A DNA stretch of 64,000 nt. Origin: Acanthochromis polyacanthus. Lineage: Eukaryota; Chordata; Actinopteri; Pomacentridae. Shown piece after piece: positions 37,264 through 48,848 of the stretch. Each line of letters begins with the position of its first letter. Position 1 is the first letter of the stretch. The DNA is taken from positions 23,695,847 through 23,759,846 of the forward strand of contig NC_067135.1 of the NCBI RefSeq assembly GCF_021347895.1. Direction: 5' to 3'. The notes under the pieces were generated by a model. That model saw only the letters and a list, made by a program, of their open reading frames with translations. It had not been told where the DNA came from and searched no databases. The translations under genes and the position numbers were made by a program.

Positions 37264-39520
37264 AAATTAGAAAGAAATTTATAAGGAACAGATGGAATTA
37301 TTATTCATATTTTTGATAAGGAAATGTATACAGTCGACGGTCTGGTTAATTAGCTTGGTTAGATTGGTAGCTTTTAAGTTGATATCTTCTAAAAAAGCAC
37401 TTTTTCAACCGGTATTTTCATGTTATTTAAAGGGATTTTTATATTTTTGCATACTTAATTATCGTAAGTTGACAAATTAAAAACACTTTAATTGCTACAA
37501 TGTTTAAACAATTTCATTATCAAGCCAGTTGTTGTTAAGTTACCTCAACTTTATTAAAATTTTAAATAAACACAGAAATTTGAGTTTAAATTACTCAGAA
37601 TATTAATTAAATCAACTCAACCCATTAAAATAATGTTTACGATACTTTTCATTACTTTTTCAAGTGTAAGCGAGCATGTATTTTAGTTTTTTTTCCTCAC
37701 TTTGTTACCTTCTTTTTGCTCTTCTCTGACAAATTAAGATAATTAATGCAACTCAAAACATGTTTGTGCCAGTACAAATCACAAATTCTTCATCTGCTTT
37801 TTTAGAAACTGCTAGACGCCGTATTCTAGTTTTTGTTGCAGAATGCTTATAACTGTCCAGGTTTGTGTGATTATCCAGTATTTATTGTTTAAAAAATGAT
37901 GTAAACAATGTAAAATTAAATGTAATACACAGCATAGAGGACACTTCTTTCTGTCAGAGTAAATGATATTACACAAAGCTGATCTCCAGATCCAATTAGT
38001 AGCTTTTGCTCCAATCACGTGATTTAATTTAGAAGACAGATTTGTCGTTGAGTTCAAGGTGTTTAAATTTCCATTTCATCTGAGGATTTGTCCTTCGTGT
38101 TTAAAAGTTGAGTGTCAAAGTTCAGTCCTGGCTGTGAAAATCGACCGTATTATCTCCCTCCACCCACTGATGAACACCAGATGAAGTAATTTAAAGCTGG
38201 AGATCAGCGCCTGAGTGGACCTCGAGGTTAATTTGCGCTTTTCCCCAGATAAACCTTATTTATTTGTTAATTAATCCTGACTTCGGAAATCGCTAGGCAT
38301 CAGAGTCCACCATCATTAGTCACTATCTTAGTGGAAAAACTGACTTTGAGTAGCTCTGTAGAAGATATGGCTACAATAAAAAGGTGATGTGATGTTTGTA
38401 AAACATCTCTAAAGCCTGAATGTTTTAGTAAACCGAATCATTACCTAAATGTCTGTCTAGTCTCCAGAGCCACTGGTTGGTCAATATGTTGTCACCCAAC
38501 CAAATTTTAATTGCTGGTGTTGGTTTCATGAGAAGAAAAGCATTCCATCAATAACCTTCCCTTGATTAATCCATTATTTTGGGCAGCAGGTGGAACAGAT
38601 TACCTGTAAATACTATAGTTTCTTCACACCTTGAAAGTCGCTCAGCTTCATACTGTAGTTCAGATTAGTAAAAGCTGCATAAGATGAGTTTGTGTGGCTG
38701 CATTTTGTTCAAGCAAATGACCTGAAAACAGCAGTTTGCATGTCACAGCTCAACAACAAACATGGCAGATTATCTAAAAACATCAGTTAACTCGACTTTT
38801 TTTTGGTCTGAAATCACCAATTGATGTGTTTTTATTTCAAGAAATCATCTGAATATGAGCAGTTGGTTTGCTCAGTGTAATATTTACTGCACTGGAAAAT
38901 ACAGCGTCTGTCACTGAAGAGCTAAATGGTTAAAAAAAGTTACATGTTTAGTCTATCATTTCTTCGTCATATCCAGAAAAGCACCCTGAATTGATTAAAT
39001 CTAGTTGTTTTCTTCAGGTATTAGTTTATCTTATATTGGATTTATATCAGATATGTGATTGATCCTGTAAACAGGTTAATGGAACTTCTAATGTGACTGT
39101 CACTCTATATCTAAACAGTACAATAGGTTATTATTGGTGAAGAGGCTGGAATGCATCATAAGAATCTCTCTCTCTCACACACACACTCTCACTGTGACAT
39201 TTTGTGTGTCAGTTATCTGATATCCAGCCTGTTGAGACATTTGTTTTGCTGAAACTTGAGCAACAAGAGCTGAGAAATAATGCTGAACTCTGGCCTTGTG
39301 AATGGAGCGTCGCTGAGACCGTCGCTCTGCTGAAGGCTACAGCAACAACCCAGTAAACTGACACTGTATTAAACCGAGGTCCTCTATTCTAACCAGGAGT
39401 CAGCAAACGGCAGCAACATGACGGCACTTTATATCAGTTTTCAGCAGTTGTGATTCATGGAAAATTTTCAGAGGTTGATTTTTTTTTTTCTTTTTTTTCC
39501 TGATTCCCCTTGACTTCATC
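37264..39520. other. Non-coding stretch, no gene seen
   Basis: Very AT-rich. Contains a short TC/CA run near 39165-39190 and poly-T near 39480-39498. Nothing else recognised. Confidence 0.5.
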
Positions 39521-39602
39521 CCTTTGATGCACAGCATGGGTCAAAAGTGACCCCTATTCAATGGAAAATGAGTGTTTCTTGACCCATGTTGTGCATCAAA
39601 GG
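39521..39602. mobile_element. MITE B, copy 2 (short palindromic element)
   Basis: An 82 bp near-palindrome: CCTTTGATGCACAGCATGGG on the left and CCCATGTTGTGCATCAAAGG on the right pair with one mismatch plus a small bulge. Related to 2845-2937. Confidence 0.75.
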
Positions 39603-39823
39603 ATTCATAATTGAGCCCTTATTTCTTTTTAGACCTAAAAGCCGCACAGAGTTGTCCACCTTTTTTCGAATTGCTTTGTATCTTTTGTGAAATCATCTTT
39701 CCGAAAACAGTCCTTTGTTCCTTTTGTCTCAAAGTTGTAATTCTACTTGTCTTGACATTATACTCCGTAAGATCTGTTGTTGTGAAAGCTTCTATTTTTT
39801 GCATATTTCTTTATTTCTTGAAT
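39603..39823. other. Short non-coding spacer
   Basis: AT-rich spacer between MITE B and the Tc1 remnant. Nothing recognised. Confidence 0.4.
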
Positions 39824-40127
39824 ATTCTAGATCATCAAACTAATATTTATATTTATAGAATATAAGACAGAGATATTAATTTCTTGAAAAGTAATTGCCC
39901 CCATGGATTGGTAGCTAAAGGGGGCAATTACTTTTTCACATAGAGTGAACTGGACAGCATTTTCCCTTCAATAGATAAACCATCATCTAGAAACTGCATT
40001 TAGTGTTTTCTTGGGTTATCTTTGTCTTATATTAAAAATAGTTTGATCTAAAACATTTAAGTGAGACAGATATGTGAAAATAGAATAATTCTGTGGGGGG
40101 GGCAAATACTTTTTCATGGCAATACAC
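39824..40127. mobile_element. Tc1-type element reduced to its terminal repeats
   Basis: The left part (39827-39901) matches the end of the 25.3 kb transposon (TATTCTAGATCATCAAACT, ATTTATATTTAT, AAAAGTAATTGCCCCC). After a short spacer the opposite terminus follows in inverse orientation: an inner direct repeat GGGGCAATTACTTTTTCAC (39920-39938) and an outer one GGGGCAAATACTTTTTCATG (40099-40118). The transposase gene is completely deleted. Confidence 0.75.
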
Positions 40128-40972
40128 ATCCATATATTAGTAAGATTGTTGATGGTGGGATCCATTTCATCTTCAAATCTTTAGTGCTTCCAGTTGTTTA
40201 ATTCAAAATACTGGATGAATTGTTGTGAGCATCTACAAAATGTTTGTGACTGTTAGAAATTTGGTAATAAAATGTTACCATGAGTTGGTGACATTTCTAA
40301 CAGACAATTGTTTCCATTGTTGGTTTTTAAAAAGTAATCGGGTTTCTGTGAAATGCAGTTACAGTGGCATAGTTTAAGTGTTGATCACCACCATCTGCTT
40401 CAAATCTATATTGAATTAGATGTGGAGGGAACAAACTCACTGTGAAATGAATTTTTATTAGAGTTACGGCTGCAAAGGAAAGCAATGTCCTTTTTTAGAA
40501 ACCCAGTGAATCCCCAGCAGCTGCACAGAGCCGGGCACATGTTGCAGTGACAGGACAAACCCTCTGATTCATGTTATTTGACTTTGATTTGGAATGACTC
40601 GACCCTGGTCTGCAGACACAGAACCAGTCCAGTGGCTCCGAGCTCTTTATCACATTTAGCAGCTCAGAGGAACTGGAGCTGCACAAGCTGTGGAGCCTGA
40701 AGCGATTCCTCGTTGCTTTCTAATCGGTCGCTTCTTAAAACCAGTGTTCATGTAAGTCCGCCATCTTCCAGTTCTCAGCTGTAGGCGCTTTGTGCTCAGA
40801 CAGTAGTGTTAAAAAGTACTGGATCTTTGTAAAGTGTGACTGCAGCATCAACAGGCATGGTTGTTGTAGTGACGAGACAGCGAAACTTGAGTTGAACAAT
40901 TGGTGAGAAAAATGCTATTTGATATCTTAAGTTGTATTGCACTTATCAAAACAAAGCAAAGAAAACAGAGAA
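40128..40972. other. Non-coding stretch, no gene seen
   Basis: Unique-looking AT-rich sequence. The 63-codon minus frame at 40495-40686 has no domain. Confidence 0.5.
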
Positions 40973-42350
40973 TTAAAGCTGCAAGCATCCTAGACCAAAA
41001 ATCTCAGTTGATTCAAAATGACGGACTTCCTGTTGGGTTTTTGGCTTTTGTGTGGGCCCTAATGTGCTAAATATGCCTACCAGATTTCATAGATGTAAGT
41101 GAAATGTCCTGCGTTTGTTGCAGGAAGTGCTTTGGAGCCATTTTGCTACACATAAGTCCCATAAAATATAAATATTTTTTGCCACTCTAGACGTGTGTGA
41201 AAATTTTCATGCGAGGATCTTTATCCCCTTGAAAAAGCGATTCATTTAAAAGGAAAAGAAAGAATAATTAAAGCTGCAAGCATCATTGAAAGGGCCCTTG
41301 CACACTTGTGCATGTGGAGGTGTGTTATATGTCGAGGTGGGGCAGAAATGTCAAAGTGTTGAGACTTAGCGGACCAATTTCACAGATTGTAACACCAAGC
41401 TTCCAGCAATGGTTCCTGCAAATGTAATACCTATAACTTTCGGTTGTCCCAAGGTGGTGTTATGACTGTGAATGGATATTGGTATATGGATGTCATCAGG
41501 GGTATTACTCTGATCGAACATGTAAAGTTTGAGGCAGATTAAAGCATGTACAGGGTAGTTAGACAGGACTTCCTGTTTGATGGTGAAGCATCACAACTAC
41601 AAAAATGTTGAATTTTGCAGAAGATTTGAGAAACTTTTCAACATTAAGGCCTGTTGTTTATACCGGCCAAATTTGAGGTCTCTTAAACTTACCTGATAAC
41701 CGAAGTTAATCCCTGAAAATGACCAGGAAGTGACCAAAAGTTTCACAATTAATTCAAAATGACAAACTTCCTGTTGGGCTTAGAGTATGACTCCAAGGGG
41801 CTTGGATGTAGCGCAAACATTCTGTAGGGGCAAATTTTTTACAAATGTGGCGGGAGAGTGCTATGGAGCCATTTTGCCACATATGTGTAAGTCCCATAAA
41901 ATATAAAATTTTTGGCCACTCCAGATGTAAGCGCAAATTTTCATGCGTTTTAAAGCGTCTTTATCCCCTCAAAAATGCATTTCATTTGAGGGGAGAAGAA
42001 AGAATAATTAAAGCAGCAAGCATCATTGAACAGGATGTAGGTTAAAAATCCTGCATTTGTTGCAGGGGGAGGTCTGAAGCCATTTTGTCACACAAAAGTC
42101 CAATAAAGTATACATTTTTTCCCAAAATTTCCATGTGTTTTTGAGCACCCTTTGCCCTAATGCAATTCATTTGAGGGGAGAAAAAAGAATAATTAAAGCT
42201 GCAAGCAGCACTGAATGGGCCCTCGCACACCCGTGCATATTAAGACTCAAAAATATAGAATTTCTCTTAAATTTTCATACGTTTATAAATCTTTAACCCC
42301 TCAAAAATGTGATTCGTTTGAGGGAAGGGAGAGGAAAGAATAATATGTCC
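40973..42350 (+). repeat. Interspersed repeat D, four nested or tandem partial copies
   Basis: The start-like motif AATTAAAGCTGCAAGCA(T/G)C occurs at about 40973, 41267, 42006 (one base different) and 42190. It is followed variably by GGGCCCT(T/C)GCACAC, CTTCCTGTTGGGTTT, GTCCCATAAAATATAA and GCATTTCATTTGAGG. The blocks keep the same order and orientation but each copy has different deletions. Related copies are at 50041-51800. Non-coding; probably a non-autonomous element family. Mechanism not known from this sequence. Confidence 0.8.
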
Positions 42351-43485
42351 TTGCATTCCAATAGCGCACCCTTTTGGTGCATAGGCCCTAATAGCACAAA
42401 AACCCAATAAATGTGAAAATCAGAAGCAGGCCACAAATAGCATTTGTAGAAGCTAAAATATAATCAGTTTTCCAGCAGCCGTCATAATTACTGAAGTGTT
42501 GAAATGGTGCTGCATACCGATTAAGGACTTAATATGCATGAAGTATGCACAAAGTCTCGTGGCCTAAATGGTATTCTCTTCAGGGCAATGCTTCCATTTT
42601 CGTTTCCTTGCATGGAGAGCAAATTGTGAATCGAAAACACTTAATTCTCCACATGAGGGATGTGGTTGCTCTGTGTTTTATTTTGGTTTTTTTTTCTAAA
42701 TCTAACTTAAGCAATGAAGGTAAAATTCACAATAAAACAGTTTTTGTTTTATATAGATTAACATAAAATAGTACTACCTCAGATTTTGTTCTTGGGGTTT
42801 TACTGAAGTTCATCTTGAAAAGAAGCAAATAAAATCTGTCATATCAGGGAGAATTACCTTAAGTTCAACACTTAGACTTTTGCTCTAACCAGTGGAACTT
42901 ATGGAAGCAGCTTTTATTGGAACAATGTATGTTTTAAACACAATTCAAACTGACGTCTTTGTTCTGTCTAAGAGTTGAGGTTTATTAGAAAGCAGGATGT
43001 GAGTAAAGTGCGGTGGTTAATATTTGGGTGTATGTAAATATGATGGTGTGTTTGTCAGGAAATGTAAGATACACGATTCAATAAGTTGTATTAGAAAAAT
43101 GCAGGGTTAGAAAGATGAGTAAAACAATTGCATAATCAGATTTTCAAATTAAAATTTAAGTTAACTTTCCTAAAATGCAAAGTAATGAAGATTGAAGTGA
43201 AGCTGTTAAACAAATCAAGTTTGTGATTCTCTCAATTTAGAAATGAAAGAGATTTTTTGTAATAGATACAACTGTTGGCGGGGTTTGCAGGGTTCGGTTT
43301 AGAGCGATAATTACGTTCAAAATGAGGCTGTGGGGGAATGAGTGAAGAGGACAGGAAAAGCCTCACGGGTTGCTGTGGAAATCACTAATCTCCCATGACG
43401 ACGACACAGAAAGAGATGGTTTTGTTAAGCCTCCGTTTCTGTCGGCTTTCTGGTCTGGTTGTGTTTCTGCTGGAATGTCTCTCAT
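42351..43485. other. Non-coding stretch, no gene seen
   Basis: AT-rich. The 73-codon frame at 42545-42766 has no support as a gene. Confidence 0.5.
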
Positions 43486-43850
43486 CTCTTTTCCTCTCTC
43501 TTTTCCTTTCTCCTCTCCTCTCTCATCTCCTTTGTTTCCTCTCACGTCTCATTTCCTTTCATCTCTTTTCCTTTCTTATCTCCTTTCCTCTCATGTCTTT
43601 TCTTCTCGTCTCCTTTCCTCTCGTCTCATTTCTTGTCTCCTTTCCTCTCATCTACTTTCCTTATCTCCTTTCCTTTCTCATCTCCTTGCCTCTCTCATCT
43701 CTTTACTCTTCTCATCTCCTTTCCTCCCTTGTCTCCTGTCCTTTCCTTTCATCTCATTTCATTTCCTCTCTCGTCTCCTTTCCTCTCTCGTCTCATTTCC
43801 TTTCCTCTCTCATCTCATTTTCTTTCCTTTCTCGTCTCCTTTCCTCTTGT
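43486..43850 (+). repeat. Pyrimidine minisatellite, block 1
   Basis: About 365 bp of variants of TCTCATCTCCTTTCCTC (period near 17 bp), all pyrimidines plus occasional A and G on the + strand. Three overlapping open frames of 152-174 codons translate to Ser/Phe/Leu/Pro strings and are artefacts. Confidence 0.9.
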
Positions 43851-44284
43851 TGACAGAGCAGGTATATTACAGGCTGACAGCAGTGACACATTAATATCGC
43901 ATCACAGAGACACACACTCACATCTTCCTTCACACTGACGTTTGCTTTTATTTAAATGTCTTTAAATGTATTTACATTTTTTTTGTATCCCATATAAATC
44001 GTGTTTACGTGCAGATGAGGCTGTTTGAGACCTCACACACATCAGAATGTGTGTGAGGGAGATGAAACAACAACCGTGATAATCTGATAATCAGCAGCAG
44101 AAACACAACAGACCTGCAGCTGGATAGCAGCTCCCACCTTTACCTGCAACACCTGGATTACATCACTTCCTCCTCCCCTTCCACCTCACCTCCTTTCCTC
44201 TCTCAAGGTCAAGGTGTATTTATTCGTCTCCCTTGGGAGAAATTTGTCTTAGACAGAGGGGTCTGCTGCACAGAAAACACATTT
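43851..44284. other. Spacer between pyrimidine blocks 1 and 2
   Basis: Unique sequence that ends in a short segment with AAGGTGTATTTATTCGTCTC and GGGAGAAATTTGTC (44210-44250), wording seen in interspersed fish repeats. No gene. Confidence 0.45.
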
Positions 44285-45118
44285 CCGTTCTCGTCTCCTT
44301 TCCTTTCTCATCTCCTTTGCTTTCTCATCTCCTTTCCTTTCCTCTTTTCCTTCCTCTCTCATGTCCGTTTGTTTCCTATCTCTTCTCCTTTCTCATCTCC
44401 TTCCCTTTCCTCTCTCATCTCCTTCCCTTTCCTATCTTATCTCCTTTCCTCTCTCGTCTCCTTTCCTCTCCTCTTTCCCTTCCTTTCCTCTCTGTTTTCC
44501 TTTCTTTCCTCTTATCACCTTTTCTTTCCTCTCTAATCTCCTTTCTCATCTCCTTTCTTTTCTTGTTTCCTTGCCTTTCTCGTCTCCTTTCCTTCCTTCC
44601 TCATGTCCGTTTGTTTCCTATCTCATGTCCTTTCCTCTCTCCTCTCCTTCCCTTTCCTATCTTATCTCCTTTCCTCTCTTGTCTCCTTTCCTTTCCTCTT
44701 TCCTTTCCTCTTTCCCTTCCTTTCCTCTCTGTTTTCCTTTCTTTTCCTCTTATCACCTTTTCTTTCCTCTCATCTCCTTTCTTGTTTCTTTTCCTTTCTC
44801 GTCTCATTTCCTTCCTCTCTCATGTCCATTTGTTTCCTATCTCATCTCCTTTCCTGTCTCATCTCCCTCCCTTTCCTATTGTATCTCCTTTCCTCTCTCG
44901 TCTCCTTTCCTTTCCTCTTTCCCTTCCTTTTGCTCTCTGTTTTCCTATCTTTCCTCTTGTCTTCTTTCCTTTCCTCTCTCATCTCCTTTCTTTTCTCATT
45001 CCTTTCTCCTCTCTCATGTTGTCTTTCCTTCCCTTCCCGTCTTTCCTCTCCTTCTTTCCTAATTCATTTTCCTTCATTCCTTTTCTTCTTCACTTTCCAT
45101 CCTCCTTTCTTTCCTCCT
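44285..45118 (+). repeat. Pyrimidine minisatellite, block 2 (longest)
   Basis: About 830 bp of the same TCTCATCTCCTTTCCTT unit with CCTCTTTCC and TTCCTATCTTATCTCC variants. A longer internal repeat exists: CTCATGTCCGTTTGTTTCC recurs near 44358 and 44600, and CTCATGTCCATTTGTTTCC near 44819, about 220-240 bp apart, so the block has a higher-order structure. The 323-codon open frame here has no hydrophobic topology, domain or start context of a real protein. Confidence 0.9.
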
Positions 45119-46104
45119 TCTGTCCTCTCCTCCTTGTTGCTTCTACACCAAAACCAAATATCTCAGCCTCCTCTAATTCAAATGTAAGTCCTTTATTTGC
45201 ATGATTGCTCAGTAAAAGTGTAAAAAAGAAAAAAAAACAGTGGGGTGATTAACATCACAAATCAATACCAACAGGAACAGCATGCTAGTCGCATTGGCAT
45301 GTTAGGAGAACCTTCCACCTCCCTTATCTCCGTCCATCTCCTCGTGGCCGACAGTCTGATGTGAGTGTGTGTGTTTGGGGGGATTACTGCAGCGTCAGAG
45401 CCAGATTTGGTCCGTATGCTGGCAGCCAAACACCCCCGCCCCACCAGCAGCAGCAGATTATGTGTCCTTCAGCGGGCAGCCGCCAAAAAACGGGATGATA
45501 TTTCCAAAACACATTAACATGCAGACACGAGGATGAGGCTGAACCGGCGGAGCGTCGACGGCTTCTCTCCGGCTGCCTTTTTATATTTTTTGTTTTTGCA
45601 CATATCGCCGGTGTGTCTATTAATAAACTCACAGAGGTACATGAGACAGGATGTGGTCGCCATGGTGCAAAGTCCTCCCACGCCTCGTTCTGACTCCCAG
45701 AGAGTGTGTGTGTGGTCAGACGTTTTGTTTATGCATGCTAGATGATGCAAGCTGTTCCTATTTAACATGATGTGTCTCCCCGCCTCTCTCTGTGCGTTTT
45801 TGTGCAGTTTTATTAAATTCATAATGAATAAAAGTTGTGAAGGACGCGCAGAGGAGACGACGCTCAATTAGCAGAAGAGCAAAATGTCCGAGTGATGAAT
45901 TCCACTCTTTTGTTTTTTTTAAAATTTAATTCTTTTACGTGTGCATGTGCGTATGTTCTTATATTTCTAAGCTGAAGGTTGATTTGAAAGTCGGACTGTT
46001 ACCATGGCAACCCCCACATGCCTTAGCATTACCAACTTCAAATGCCAGAAAGCAAAACCAAACGAGAAAATATTGCTTGTAATTAACAGCATCAGACCAG
46101 GGTC
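45119..46104. other. Spacer between pyrimidine blocks 2 and 3
   Basis: Unique, partly GC-rich sequence (45260-45880) with an X-box at 45998-46011. Open frames up to 117 codons have no domain. It may be conserved non-coding DNA, but that needs a comparison. Confidence 0.5.
45998..46011. promoter_or_regulatory. RFX X-box motif
   Basis: GTTACCATGGCAAC is the exact reverse complement of the motif at 1150-1163 and fits the X-box consensus. No adjacent gene start was recognised. Confidence 0.4.
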
Positions 46105-46612
46105 GGCTTCCTGTCTCATCTCCTTTCCTTTCGTCTCCTTTTCTCTCTCATCTCTTTTTCTCTCGTCTCCTTTCCTCTCTCATCTCCTTTCCTTCCCTCT
46201 CTCAACTCCTTTCCTGTCTCAGCTCCTTTCCTCTCTCATCTCCTTTCCTTTTCTGTCTTGTCTTCTTTCCTGTCTCATCTCCTTTACTTCCCTTTCTCAT
46301 CTCCTTTCCTTTCCTTTTGTCTCCTTTCCTTTCTCATCTCTTTTCCTTTCCTCTCTCATCTCCTTTCCTGTCTCAGCTCCCTTCCTATGTCATCTCCTTT
46401 CCTCATCATCTCCTTTCCTTTGCTCTCTCATCTCCTTTCCTTCCCTCTCTCATCTCCTTTCCTTCCCTCTCTCATTTCCTTTCCTTTCCTGTCTCAGTTC
46501 CTTTCCTATGTCGGTTCCTTTCCTCTCCTCTCATTTCCGTTTCCTTTCGTCTCCTTTCCTCTCTTGCATCCTTTCCGTTCTCATCTCTTTTCCTTTCTCA
46601 TCTCCTCTCCTA
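46105..46612 (+). repeat. Pyrimidine minisatellite, block 3
   Basis: About 510 bp of the TCTCATCTCCTTTCC unit, with GTCTCAGCTCC variants that are specific to this block. The 254-codon frame across it and its right flank is a repeat artefact. Confidence 0.9.
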
Positions 46613-47690
46613 CCTGCTTATGATGGTTTGTTTTTTCCACCTCTGAGCGCCGTACCAGCGGTGTTTTTACAGCATCAGGTCCATCCAGGTGTCTCAGGCA
46701 TAAATAGGAGTTTAGAAATGCTCACAGGTGGGTTTCGGCGCTGCTTAAATGGCTTTCTCGTGTTTTGAAGCTCACCCAAAGAGACGCTCACCATCAAACC
46801 CCGCAGAAGCACGAGCTGATTGTTGGGGATTTGTTGATCCACATGGGGAATCCAGAGTTTCTATTAATAACCAGCACACAGCTGGGAGGCAGTGAGGAGT
46901 TAAAAAGCTGCCAGATCTCACACAAACGGCTGCATCACTCTTTTTCATCTTCGCTAATGTTCCCTCTGTTGTATCCTGTCCTCTCCTAAAGCCTCGTTTT
47001 ATTTGCTGCCGCCGCTCCCTCTGCACCCCCTCACCTTGCCTCTGTTTTTGATTTTTTTTTTTTTTTTTTTTCCGCCCCCATCTCTTTCCCAGCCTGCCAT
47101 CTGCTGGCCAACATAAATGCGTGTATGCAGTATTTCCAGACCACAGGCTGGTGTCACAGCTTCATTTGGCATTCCGGAGATGTCCATCCAGGGACGGCGT
47201 AGCTTCATCATTACACAAACACGGCCAGATTTGAAAGGTCAAGCGGTTCGACGTCTGTTTTAATTAGTTCTGGGGGGAAGATACACCTGTAAGTGTCGGC
47301 GTTTCTGCGTCTAGTTCATGAATAAGCAGCTGCTGCTCATTGTTTATATAGTGTTTACCGTTCCAAATCCAGAATGTTTTCTTCTTAAACATACATGATG
47401 ATAACCTTAATTGAAATCAGACTCTTTAAGGAAGTTTTGTGAAATGTTCTGCACCCGATCACAGTTGTTGTGATGCTTTATTCTAATTAAAACATGTAAA
47501 TGAACCCCCAACCGGCAGCAGCTTGTTCTCTGCCATATTCTTCTTTTAGTTCCTTTCATAAAAGAGGATGTCGCTTTCAGCAGCTCAGCAACAAATGTTC
47601 ATTGTTTAGGAAAAGTAGAAGTGGATGCATTAAGATATTCATGTAAATTACCCGTTAGTTGCTTTTCTCCCCCCGTAAAGTGATGGGCAG
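46613..47690. other. Non-coding stretch, no gene seen
   Basis: Includes a poly-T of about 22 bases near 47049-47071. Open frames of 70-84 codons have no domain or splice support. Confidence 0.5.
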
Positions 47691-48300
47691 ACATGAAGGG
47701 ACTCATTCTTTCGTCTCATTTTTGGCATTTTCTTTCTCATTTGGGTGGTTTACTGTCAGTTTTTGTCATTTCCTGTCTAGTGTTATCTGTCATTTTCTGT
47801 TGTTTTTGTCTAGCTTTAGTCATTTTGTGTCTCATTTGGGTCATTTTGTGTCAGTTTTTTGTCTTTTTATTCTGTCCTGTTTTGTGCCATTTCTTTTTTG
47901 TTGATTTTTGTGAGACATTTGTGTTGTTTTTTGTTATTGTGTTGCTCATTTTTGTCTGTCTTTTATTGCTATTTTTATGTTTTGTTTTCTAATTTTTGTG
48001 CTTTTGTGTCCAATCTTTTGAGTCATTTTGTGTCACTTTTGTCTAGCTTTTGTGTCTTATTTGGGTCGTTTTGTGTCATTGTCTCGTTTTTTCATTTTGT
48101 CTTGTGTTGAGATTTTTGTTTAATTTTTGTCATTTTATATCTAATTTGGATCATTTTGTGTCTCAAGTATACTTGACTTTCAGTGTCTGTTCTACAATTA
48201 AACCTCTGAATTCATTTTTTTTTTAGCATTTTGTGTCTACTTTGTGTCTCTTTTCTGGCTTGTTTTGTGCTGTCTTTTTCTTTTGTCATTTTTAAAAAAA
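47691..48300 (+). repeat. T-rich minisatellite (GTCATTTTGTGTC type)
   Basis: Degenerate units of TTTTGTCATTTTGTGTCTC and TCATTTGGGTCATTTTGTG over about 600 bp. It is the reverse-complement type of the A-rich array at 31613-32108. The 81-99 codon frames over it are repeat translations. Confidence 0.85.
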
Positions 48301-48556
48301 AGTTTTGTCCTTATAATGTCCTATAGTTACTGCACAGCCTTGGAAACCATCACTTCACGTTTCACTGCACATACTTTACGAGCATGTGACGAATAAAAAC
48401 CCTTGAATCCTGAAATCTTGGAAGTGCATGTCGAATGCCAGATGAAATTCTCAAATTAGGCATCAGACTGGAGTTAGGTGAGGGTTTATTTGCAGCTCGA
48501 CTACACCTGTTCCTCATTTTACAGCTAATATTCTGATAACATAGTAGAATTAAATA
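48301..48556. other. Non-coding spacer
   Basis: Contains a possible LINE-like tail (ACGAATAAAAACCCTTGAATCC near 48389-48410). No gene seen. Confidence 0.4.
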
Positions 48557-48848
48557 TACACAACTGTTGAAAGTTTGGGGTCACTTAGAAATGTCCTTAT
48601 TTTTGAAATACAAGCATTTTTTCCAATGACAATAACATTAAATTAATCAGAAATCCAGTCTAGACATTAATGTGGTAAATGAAACTAAAAGTGTTAGTCT
48701 GAGATATAGACACCTTATAAAGGAAATGTGATTTTTAAGTAAACCTATCACTGTAAACTTTGCTTTTTCCTGTTGTAAAAGAGTGTTTTTCTACCTGTTG
48801 TTGTGCTCCTGCCGAGCCTTGATTTGTTTGTTTCATAGCAAAAATATC
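48557..48848. mobile_element. Inverted partial copy related to MITE A
   Basis: From 48557 it reads TACACAACTGTTGAAAGTTT, GGGGTCACTTAGAAATGTCC and later AATCCAGTCTAGACATTAATGTGG, the inverse of the right half of MITE A. After about 48690 the match to MITE A is lost. Together with the complete copy that follows it forms a head-to-head pair, or a longer parent element (48557-49215) with terminal inverted repeats. Confidence 0.65.

Noticed and set aside
43370..43938. Three overlapping open frames of 152-174 codons
   Set aside because: All in the pyrimidine repeat. Simultaneous openness in three frames is what a repeat lacking purines (and so lacking stop codons) gives.
44233..45204. A 323-codon open frame, the longest in the window
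   Set aside because: It is a translation of the pyrimidine minisatellite: Ser/Phe/Leu/Pro strings, similar frames open in the other phases, no domain.
46004..46768. A 254-codon open frame starting with a good ATG
   Set aside because: The first ~30 codons are unique but the rest is pyrimidine repeat; no splice sites or domain.
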